Source: Caryophanales bacterium UBA6356
GTDB taxonomy: Bacteria; Bacillota_I; Bacilli_A; RFN20; CAG-826
Length of the DNA: 19,025 nt
Assembly: GCA_002440125.1 (NCBI GenBank)
Contig: DJRQ01000032.1
Location: 7,572 to 26,596 of the forward strand
Direction: 5' to 3'
Shown here: positions 6,582 to 13,422 of the stretch, piece by piece
Layout of the letters: every line of letters starts with the position of its first letter
How positions within the stretch are numbered: the stretch's first letter is position 1
The notes under the pieces: generated by a model
The model's database searches: none
Seen by the model: the letters and a program-made list of their open reading frames with translations, nothing else
Told to the model about the DNA's origin: nothing
Program-made: the position numbers and the translations under genes

Positions 6582-8177
6582 ATGCAAGAAATCAAATGTC
6601 CGAAGTGCGGCACTGTCATTCAAGTCAATGATAGCTATTACGCCGAGCTTTTAAGCCAAGTGAAGAACAAGGAATTCAGCAAGGAAATCGAAGAAAGGCT
6701 TCAAATCTTGAAGGAACAAGAAGAAGCGACTTCAAAACTCAAAGAGAAAGAGATAACCGAGAGGCTTAGCGAGCAAATCGCCTCCTTGAAAGAGGAACTA
6801 TCGAAAAAAGACAATCTTTTGCTAGCCAAAGAGAGCGAGGGCAAAATCAATCTCAATAAAGCGCTTAGCGACAAAGAAAAAGAGATAGATGCTTTAAGAA
6901 TTGAAAAAGAGAATCTCCTTAACACGATGTCATCGACCGTGAAGCTTAAAGAAAAAGAAGTGACGGAAAACCTAAGCAAAGAGATCATCGCCTTAAAAGA
7001 AGAACTATCAAGAAAAGATAATCTGTCTCTCAAGAAAGAAAGCGAAAGCAAAACCCTTTTCGATAAGGCGATAGCGGAAAAGGAAAGAGAAATCGATGCC
7101 CTCAAGATAGAGAAGGAAAACCTCCTTAAGAACATGTCCACCACTCTCGAGCTCGAAAAGAAGAAGTACATGAGCGAACAAGAGAAAAACATCTTCGATC
7201 TTAAGGAGAAAGCGAACTCCCTTTCCAATCAGTTGGCCCTCGAGAAGAAAAACGCCGAATCTTCCCTCAAAGAGGCGATGAATAAAAACGAAAAAGAGAT
7301 ACTCGAACTCAAAAATAGCCTCATATTGAAGGAAAAGGAAAAGCAACTCGAGCTCAATAACGCCAAGCAAAGATTCGAAATAGAGCTCAAGCAAAAAGAC
7401 GATGAAGTGGAGTACTACAAAGACCTCAAAGCCAAGATGTCGAATAAAATCGTCGGCGAGACTTTGGAACAGCACTGCATGATCGAATTCAACAAGCTCC
7501 GCACCGCCGCTTTCCCAGGCGCCTACTTCGAAAAAGATAACGAAGTAAGCAAAGAGAGCGGTTCCAAAGGCGATTTCATCTTCCGCGATTTCGATGATGG
7601 CAAAGAGTACATCTCCATCATGTTCGAGATGAAAAACGAGAACGATACAAGCGCCACCAAGCACAAGAATGAAGATTTCTTCAAAGAACTCGATAAAGAC
7701 AGGAATGAAAAGAAATGCGAATACGCAGTTCTAGTAACGATGCTTGAACCCGAAAGCGAGCTTTATAACGCAGGAATCGTTGATGTCTCCTATCGATATA
7801 AAAAGATGTACGTCGTTCGCCCTCAATGTTTTATTCCCATCATTACCCTTTTGACGAATGCCGCTAAGAATAGCATTGCCTATCAAAGGGAGCTTTCGGA
7901 AATCAAAGAGCAAAACATCGACATCACCAATTTCGAAAAGAGCCTCTCCGATTTCCAAGAAGGATTCGAAAGGAACTTCACGCTTGCCAGCAACAAATTC
8001 CAAACGGCAATCGACGAAATCGATAAGACCATCGATCACCTTCAAAAGGTCAAAGACAATTTGGTCGGTTCGCAAAAGAATCTAAGGATCGCCAACGATA
8101 AAGCGCAAGACCTAAGCATCAAGAAGCTCACAAAAAACAATCCGACGATGAAAGCGAAATTCGAAGACCTTAAATAG
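6582..8177 (+). CDS. DUF2130 protein: zinc ribbon, coiled coil and PD-(D/E)XK-like domain
   Basis: A 531-aa cytoplasmic protein. Residues 1-20 contain a half zinc ribbon (C6-x-x-C9, IKCPKCGTVIQV). Residues about 30-285 are a long charged coiled coil containing two 69-residue tandem units (53-121 and 122-190). From about 287 on is the DUF2130 domain: KIVGETLEQHC, then SKGDFIFRDFDD with D331 and IMFEMKNEN with E349-x-K351, a D...E-x-K pattern like PD-(D/E)XK nucleases, then FFKELDKDR and the conserved tail ITNFEKSL...AIDEIDKTIDHLQK. The function of the family is not established; nucleic-acid binding or cleavage is an inference from the motif. The ATG at 6582 follows AAAGGAG by 8 nt. It is a single-gene unit, divergent from the mazG-helicase operon and closed by the terminator at 8196-8222. 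Confidence 0.9.
   Translation: MQEIKCPKCGTVIQVNDSYYAELLSQVKNKEFSKEIEERLQILKEQEEATSKLKEKEITERLSEQIASLKEELSKKDNLLLAKESEGKINLNKALSDKEKEIDALRIEKENLLNTMSSTVKLKEKEVTENLSKEIIALKEELSRKDNLSLKKESESKTLFDKAIAEKEREIDALKIEKENLLKNMSTTLELEKKKYMSEQEKNIFDLKEKANSLSNQLALEKKNAESSLKEAMNKNEKEILELKNSLILKEKEKQLELNNAKQRFEIELKQKDDEVEYYKDLKAKMSNKIVGETLEQHCMIEFNKLRTAAFPGAYFEKDNEVSKESGSKGDFIFRDFDDGKEYISIMFEMKNENDTSATKHKNEDFFKELDKDRNEKKCEYAVLVTMLEPESELYNAGIVDVSYRYKKMYVVRPQCFIPIITLLTNAAKNSIAYQRELSEIKEQNIDITNFEKSLSDFQEGFERNFTLASNKFQTAIDEIDKTIDHLQKVKDNLVGSQKNLRIANDKAQDLSIKKLTKNNPTMKAKFEDLK
6738..7151 (+). repeat. Tandem duplication of 207 bp inside the DUF2130 coiled coil
   Basis: Two in-frame units of exactly 207 bp (6738-6944 and 6945-7151) encode 69-residue segments beginning LKEKEITERL and LKEKEVTENL and both containing DAL(R/K)IEKENLL. 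Counting by eye, 45 of 69 residues are identical. 69 is close to ten heptads (70), so the duplication lengthens the coil while nearly keeping register. Confidence 0.85.
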
Positions 8178-8195
8178 AAGGGAGACATTCTCTCG

Positions 8196-8222
8196 GAGTG
8201 GCCACGGAGCCACTCTTTTTTT
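8196..8222 (+). terminator. Rho-independent terminator after the DUF2130 gene
   Basis: GAGTGGC (8196-8202), loop CACGGA, GCCACTC (8209-8215), then seven T. A 7-bp perfect stem located 19 nt after the stop codon. Confidence 0.9.
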
Positions 8223-8250
8223 ATAGGAGGGAAATCATTCTTTCGAAATG

Positions 8251-8265
8251 GTTCAGAAAATGAAC
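8251..8265. promoter_or_regulatory. Inverted repeat upstream of oppA, weak CodY-box resemblance
   Basis: GTTCA-gaaaa-TGAAC is a perfect 5-bp inverted repeat. The overlapping 15-mer at 8248-8262 matches the CodY consensus (AATTTTCWGAAAATT) at 11 of 15 positions. It lies about 100 nt upstream of the oppA -35 box, which is far for a repressor. CodY commonly controls opp operons in Bacillota, so it is worth noting but unproven. Confidence 0.25.
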
Positions 8266-8361
8266 ATTTTAGGTCTTCTATTTTGTTATCTTTTTAAATT
8301 GATAATGTATTTTATTCGATTTTATCGATTTTCTTTTTTATCATCTTTTTATTTTTAATTC

Positions 8362-8391
8362 TTGACAAATGCTAATTTGCCTATAGATTAT
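8362..8391 (+). promoter_or_regulatory. Promoter of the opp operon
   Basis: A perfect -35 box TTGACA (8362-8367) is followed by TAGATT (8384-8389, spacer 16) or GATTAT (8386-8391, spacer 18) as -10. The upstream 80 bp are very AT-rich with T and A runs, like an UP element. The leader to the oppA start is about 50 nt and contains AAGCCT (8415-8420) complementary to AGGCTT (8435-8440), a hairpin that would cover part of the AAGGAGG ribosome site (8431-8437). Confidence 0.6.
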
Positions 8392-8447
8392 GGCTATCCA
8401 AGGCATTCTTAAGGAAGCCTTAGATAAGAAAAGGAGGCTTTCTTTAT

Positions 8448-10844
8448 ATGAAAGGCAAAAAACTGTTTGTGCTCGGTTTGGGAGCACTTTTGACGCTTAC
8501 CGGTTGCGGAGGGAGAGGAAATACCGAAGATGGGACGAAGGCCTATACCTTACGAAGCTATGTATCAGGGGCTCCTACCAATTGGAATCCTCACACTTGG
8601 GAAGATAGCAGCTACGATGAAATCGTCACCTATACCGAGATAGGCTTTGTGGATTTCACCTATGACCCAGAGGTTCCTGGCGGCTATAAGGTCGTCTACG
8701 AAATGGCCGACGACATCAAAGACGTGACCAAAGACGCTTCCATCGTCAATGACACCTTCAAAACCAAATGGGGCATCGAAGCGGAGGATGAAGGAAGGGT
8801 TTGGGAGATCGATCTCAACCAAAACGCCAAGTTCGCCAGCGGCTTAGAAATCGATGCCAACACCTACATCGAATCGATGAAGCGGCTTCTTGATCCGACG
8901 ATGAAGAATTATCGGGCGAATAGCTACTATAGCGGAAACACCGCCATCGTCCATGCCTATAACTATTACAATGCCGGCAAAAAGGCCCTTACCAACATCC
9001 TTAGCATTCCAAATTGGGGCGTTTCCACCGAAAGCGACGTCTATTTGGACTTCGCTAACTCCCCACTATTCGAAGAAGTGCTAGGGATGGCTTACAAAGA
9101 TGTGATTGGATCAGGATATGAAGGATATTTTAAAAATAGTCAAGGGGAGAGCCTTCTGACGAAATACGCCGAACCCGTCCTTATGACCGATGCCATCTTT
9201 AACGAATTAAAGGAAATGGCGATTATATCGGCGCGCCAAATGACGGATGAGGACATCACCGATTACTTCGGCTCCAAAAACTGCACTTTCGATAACATTT
9301 CCTTCGATGATGTCGGTCTTATCGCCAAAGACGATCACACCTTGCTCTATGTGACCGAACAACCGATCGACGTCTTTAACTTCAATGTCTCCGTTACCTC
9401 CCTTTGGTTGGTCAATCCAAGTCTCTACGATTCTTTAAAAAAGACGACTGAGGGGTTGACGACCACTTCCTATGGCACCAATGCAGCGACTTACGACGCT
9501 TTCGGGCCTTATAAGCTTGTGAGCTTTGAAGCCGACAAACAATTCAAGTTCGAGAGGAATGAGAATTGGTATGGTTGGACCGACGGGAAGCACGAAGGGC
9601 AATACCAAACCACTTCGATCGTCGTTGACGTTCTTAAGGAACATAGCACTGCGTTATTAGCCTTCCAAAAAGGAGAGCTTGACTCCATCGCATTGGAACA
9701 AGCCGATCTCGCCAAATATGGCTATAGTGACTATCTCCGCCACACTCCCGAGACCTACACCACTCGTTTGGTCTTCGATAGCAATGTGGAGGACCTTAAG
9801 AAGCTTGAAGAACAGGCGGGAAATGGGAAAAACAAGCAAATCCTTTCCCAATATGACTTCCGAAAAGCGCTTTCTCTTTGCATTGATAGAACCCGTTTCA
9901 ATGCCGAAGGGACGGCTGGAAACGAGAATGCATACGCTTTGTTGAATAGCCTTTATTACTATGACGTGGCCAACGATCCTTCTAGCATTTACCGCAACAC
10001 CGACGAAGCCAAGAAAGCCATCACCGACCTTTACGAAATGGAATATGGCGAAGGGAAAACCTATAAGACTCTCGATGAAGCCTATAAAGCGGTCACTGGC
10101 CTTGATGTCGAAAAGGCTAAATCCCTCTTTACGAGCGCCTATAACGCCGCCATCAAAGACGGCACTTACACGGCAGGGCAAGAGATCGAATTCGAAATCG
10201 GCTATTACGACGCCACGACCACTTCCAATACCTCTCAAACAAACCTCATTCAGGAATTTGTAAACGTTGCGACCAAAAACACCCCATTAGAAGGGAAAAT
10301 CACCTTCAAAGGCAAATCCTATAAAGGCGATACGACCCGTTATGATGCTATCGGGACGGGGGCTGTGGAAATGGCGAACTGTGCTTGGGGTGGCGCCGCC
10401 TTCTATCCTTTCAGCCTTCCTCAAGTCTATTGCAACCCAGATTACACCACTGTGAATGAAATCCGTTCCTTCGATCCAACCACAAAAACACTAACCATCG
10501 ATTACGATTGGGAGGGAAAGGGCCAAGTCACCTCGAAAACGATGACCTATCAAGGCTGGTCGACTGCCATTGGCGATTCAAGCGGAGAGTACTTCTTAGC
10601 CGATAACGCTTTGAAGCTCCATATCTTGGCAAGACTCGAAAATGGCTTGTTGAATCTCTATAACTTCGCCGTTTTGGGCTCTATTGCGACCGTCTCTTTG
10701 AATTCCAAGAAGATCGCCTATCCAACCGACGAATATAACATCATGTATGGCTATGGTGGCATCCGCTATATGACTTACAAGTACGACGATGCCGCTTGGG
10801 CGAATTACGTGAGTTCGGTCGGTGGCACCATCAATTACGAATAA
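8448..10844 (+). CDS. oppA: Oligopeptide-binding lipoprotein OppA (SBP family 5), enlarged
   Basis: A 798-aa extracellular lipoprotein that captures peptides for the OppBCDF importer. It begins MKGKKLFVLGLGALLTLTGC: two-lysine n-region, hydrophobic core and lipobox LTGC with C20 as the lipidation site. The binding-protein family 5 fold is supported by NWNPHTWEDSSYDEI near the N-terminus, DYLRHTPETYTTRLVFDSN, the central YDAFGPYKLVSFEAD with FKFERNENWYG, and FRKALSLCIDR. Typical OppA proteins are about 540-600 aa, so about 200 residues are extra; some seem to lie in the C-terminal half around the long Tyr-rich stretches. The start follows AAGGAGG by 10 nt. It is first in the opp operon; a hairpin after the stop probably reduces transcription into oppB. 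Confidence 0.92.
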   Translation: MKGKKLFVLGLGALLTLTGCGGRGNTEDGTKAYTLRSYVSGAPTNWNPHTWEDSSYDEIVTYTEIGFVDFTYDPEVPGGYKVVYEMADDIKDVTKDASIVNDTFKTKWGIEAEDEGRVWEIDLNQNAKFASGLEIDANTYIESMKRLLDPTMKNYRANSYYSGNTAIVHAYNYYNAGKKALTNILSIPNWGVSTESDVYLDFANSPLFEEVLGMAYKDVIGSGYEGYFKNSQGESLLTKYAEPVLMTDAIFNELKEMAIISARQMTDEDITDYFGSKNCTFDNISFDDVGLIAKDDHTLLYVTEQPIDVFNFNVSVTSLWLVNPSLYDSLKKTTEGLTTTSYGTNAATYDAFGPYKLVSFEADKQFKFERNENWYGWTDGKHEGQYQTTSIVVDVLKEHSTALLAFQKGELDSIALEQADLAKYGYSDYLRHTPETYTTRLVFDSNVEDLKKLEEQAGNGKNKQILSQYDFRKALSLCIDRTRFNAEGTAGNENAYALLNSLYYYDVANDPSSIYRNTDEAKKAITDLYEMEYGEGKTYKTLDEAYKAVTGLDVEKAKSLFTSAYNAAIKDGTYTAGQEIEFEIGYYDATTTSNTSQTNLIQEFVNVATKNTPLEGKITFKGKSYKGDTTRYDAIGTGAVEMANCAWGGAAFYPFSLPQVYCNPDYTTVNEIRSFDPTTKTLTIDYDWEGKGQVTSKTMTYQGWSTAIGDSSGEYFLADNALKLHILARLENGLLNLYNFAVLGSIATVSLNSKKIAYPTDEYNIMYGYGGIRYMTYKYDDAAWANYVSSVGGTINYE

Positions 10845-10858
10845 ATTACGTTTCTAAC

Positions 10859-10889
10859 GAAAAAGAGACGCGACAAGCGTCCCTTTTTC
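10859..10889 (+). terminator. Hairpin between oppA and oppB, likely partial terminator or mRNA stabiliser
   Basis: A 13-bp stem with one A-C mismatch (10859-10871 with 10877-10889; core GACGC/GCGTC), loop GACAA, and a 3' arm containing TTTTT. No longer T run follows, and oppB begins only 18 nt further on with AAGGAGG, so partial termination or protection of the oppA message is more likely than a full stop. Confidence 0.6.
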
Positions 10890-10907
10890 ATCAAAAGGAG
10901 GGTCCTT

Positions 10908-11873
10908 ATGTTCAAATACGTTCTCAAGCGAATAGGGCTAATGATCGTGACGTTTCTCATCATCATGATCCTTTGCTTCGTGATGATTAAATCGCTTCCT
11001 TTGCCGAACAAAGAGGGTTTGACGGTCGCGCAAACAGAAGCCAAGATCGCCCGTATGAAAGCGCTTGGCTACTATGAGCCTATCTGGACGCAGCTTTGGA
11101 TTTATTTCAAAAACATCGTGACCAAATGGGATTGGGGAACAAGTTGGTTCATCAGCTATAACGTCAATGCGTGGGATGTCATATTCACCCGTTTGCCGCC
11201 GACTATGCTCATTAACGCCTACTCCATTCTCTTTAGCATTCCTCTTGGCATTTTGTTAGGGATTGTGGCCGCTTTAAACAAGAACAAATGGCCGGATAAC
11301 CTCATTAGCGTTTTGGTCATCCTCTTCGTTTCCGTTCCTTCCTTCGTTTATGCTTTCCTCGTCCAATATCTCTTTTGCTATAAGCTTAGTTGGTTCCCTC
11401 TCACCATGAAAAGCCTTAGCGACGCGGGAGGGAGCTATTGGAGTTGGAAGATGTTCATCTCCATGGTCCCCGCGATTATGTCGCTTTCCTTTGGAACCGT
11501 CGCCGGTTTGACGCGCTTTGTCCGTGCCGAACTCACCGATTGCTTAACCGAGGACTATATGATCCTTGCCAAAGCCAAAGGCTTAACCAACGCCCAAGCG
11601 ACTTTCCGCCATGCGCTCAATAACTCGATGGTGCCAGTCCTTCCTTCCATCATCAGCGAATTCGTGGCCATCGTCGGAGGGAGCTTAATCATCGAGAACA
11701 TCTTTGGCGTCCCAGGCGTAGGAAGCCTTTTCATCAACGCCATCAATAGCAAGGACTACGACGTCTATATGGTCTGTAACGCCTTCTATATCTCCATTGG
11801 TCTACTCGCTGGCATCTTGGTCGATTTAAGCTACGGCTTCATCGATCCTCGTATCCGTATGGGGGCTCGTTAA
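10908..11873 (+). CDS. oppB: Oligopeptide ABC transporter permease OppB
   Basis: A 321-aa integral membrane protein, one half of the peptide channel. Six membrane helices are visible at about 9-28, 100-122, 131-157, 184-205, 248-270 and 292-312. The cytoplasmic coupling (EAA) loop lies at about 213-243: LTEDYMILAKAKGLTNAQAT followed by FRHALNNSMVP, the form expected for peptide and nickel permeases. The end IENIFGVPGVGSLFINAI and the final DPRIRMGAR are also typical. Length is normal (about 300-320 aa), so OppB is the only component of this transporter without a large insertion. The ATG follows AAGGAGG, and the oppC start is 2 nt after the stop. Confidence 0.95.
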   Translation: MFKYVLKRIGLMIVTFLIIMILCFVMIKSLPLPNKEGLTVAQTEAKIARMKALGYYEPIWTQLWIYFKNIVTKWDWGTSWFISYNVNAWDVIFTRLPPTMLINAYSILFSIPLGILLGIVAALNKNKWPDNLISVLVILFVSVPSFVYAFLVQYLFCYKLSWFPLTMKSLSDAGGSYWSWKMFISMVPAIMSLSFGTVAGLTRFVRAELTDCLTEDYMILAKAKGLTNAQATFRHALNNSMVPVLPSIISEFVAIVGGSLIIENIFGVPGVGSLFINAINSKDYDVYMVCNAFYISIGLLAGILVDLSYGFIDPRIRMGAR

Positions 11874-11875
11874 TT

Positions 11876-13420
11876 ATGGAAAAAGAAGTATTTTTGAAGG
11901 ATGATTTCGAATTCGCCAAGAAAGACGAAAAAATCCATGACCTGAAGTTCGATACCAAGCCTATTGGCTATTTTAAAGATGCGTGGATCCGCTTCCGCAA
12001 ATCGAAAGCGGCCGTCTTTGGCGCCATTGTGATTCTTTTGGTGGTTCTCTATGCGATCATCACTCCCCTTACGAATGCCCATAGCGCTTCTTATTACGAT
12101 GGAACCTACAAAAACATGGTCCCTTGGTCGAAAACCCTTTCTTCGCTTCATATCGCCGATGGAACCTATAGCAAGGAATTAAACCAAAAAGGCTATCTGA
12201 ACCTTCTTGCCATTGGCATCGCCGCCGAAGACAAGGATGGGAAAACCCTCGACATCGAAAAAGGAAAGCAAAGCGCGTTCAATCCCGTCAAAGAGATCAA
12301 AAACGTCTATGAAAGCGATGGCCTCACCTATTATACCGCTCGCGTCCAACAGTATTATGAGATTGGCTTTAGCTATGTTTCCCTTACCAAAACAGAATAT
12401 GAAGAAATCCTTCGATTCCAAGAAGAGAAAAACATTCAAATCGTCTATCCGATGATCGATCGATCGAAGCTTGAGAATAATAGTCTCATCCAAGCCAATG
12501 CCAATTATTGGTATAGCACGAAAAACGGCTATCCCATCGATGCAAACGGAAAGAAAATAACCGATGAGAAAAACTTAAATTCCCTGCAAAAAGCCTATCT
12601 TTTGGACGAAGATGGGAATACTTGCTTCTTTACGATTGGAGGCTCGGCGGGCGATCAATACACCATCCGCGTCCTTTACTACAACTACTACCTTTATAAG
12701 TACGACATGGTCGAGCCTTATTTCCTAATGGGAACGGATTCGCAAGGCTATGACATCGCGGCGCGTCTGGCAAGCGGAATCGGCCTTTCCTTGCTTTTGT
12801 CTATTAGCACCTTCGCGGTGAATTTCCTAATCGGGGCGATTTATGGCGCTATCGAAGGGTATTATGGTGGCGTGCTCGATCTTGTGATGGAACGGGTGAG
12901 CGACATCCTAAGCAACATTCCTTTCATCGTTTTGGCCTCGATTGTCAATGCGACCCTCATTAGCACTGGCAAAATGGACACTTTCGGCGCCCTCGTCTTT
13001 GCTTTTGTGCTAACGGGATGGATAGGGCCTGCTTATCGCGTGCGCACCCAGTTTTACCGTTTTAAGAACCAAGAATACGTTCTCGCGGCAAGGACCTTAG
13101 GGGCAAGCGACGTCCGCATCATGTGGAAGCACATCTTCCCTAACACTTTAGGAACCATCGTGACTTCGAGCGTCCTAACGATTCCGAGCACCATCTTTAG
13201 CGAGTCGATGCTCTCCTATTTAGGCATCATCAACTTCAATAGCAAAGGCATCACCTCCTTAGGCACGATGCTCTCGAATGGGCAACCCTATCTCCATAAC
13301 TTCCCGCACATCATCTTGCCTCCTGCCATTGTGCTCTCGCTATTAATGATTTCCTTTAACCTCTTTGGCAATGGCCTTAGAGACGCATTTAACCCCTCGC
13401 TAAGAGGATCGGAGGATTAG
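11876..13420 (+). CDS. oppC: Oligopeptide ABC transporter permease OppC with about 200-residue extracellular insertion
   Basis: A 514-aa permease; usual OppC proteins are about 300 aa. The N-terminus (1-45) is cytoplasmic with DAWIRFRKSKAAV before TM1 (46-66), as in normal OppC. The expected next element, FLMGTDSQGYDIAARLASG, appears only at 283-301; relatives have it some 20-40 residues after TM1. The intervening stretch 67-280 is hydrophilic and rich in Tyr, Asp, Asn and Lys, with no hydrophobic helix, so it should lie outside the cell. The remaining five helices and the EAA loop (QEYVLAARTLGASDVRIMWK, 399-418; then HIFPNTLG) are normal. It is separated from oppB and oppD by 2 nt on each side. 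The insertion could dock OppA or the peptide; that is an inference. Confidence 0.93.
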   Translation: MEKEVFLKDDFEFAKKDEKIHDLKFDTKPIGYFKDAWIRFRKSKAAVFGAIVILLVVLYAIITPLTNAHSASYYDGTYKNMVPWSKTLSSLHIADGTYSKELNQKGYLNLLAIGIAAEDKDGKTLDIEKGKQSAFNPVKEIKNVYESDGLTYYTARVQQYYEIGFSYVSLTKTEYEEILRFQEEKNIQIVYPMIDRSKLENNSLIQANANYWYSTKNGYPIDANGKKITDEKNLNSLQKAYLLDEDGNTCFFTIGGSAGDQYTIRVLYYNYYLYKYDMVEPYFLMGTDSQGYDIAARLASGIGLSLLLSISTFAVNFLIGAIYGAIEGYYGGVLDLVMERVSDILSNIPFIVLASIVNATLISTGKMDTFGALVFAFVLTGWIGPAYRVRTQFYRFKNQEYVLAARTLGASDVRIMWKHIFPNTLGTIVTSSVLTIPSTIFSESMLSYLGIINFNSKGITSLGTMLSNGQPYLHNFPHIILPPAIVLSLLMISFNLFGNGLRDAFNPSLRGSED

Positions 13421-13422
13421 TT

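Noticed and set aside
6701..7664. Two long leftward open frames opposite the DUF2130 gene
   Set aside because: They mirror the Lys/Glu-rich coiled coil, giving Phe/Leu/Ser-rich nonsense peptides; DUF2130 on the plus strand is certain.
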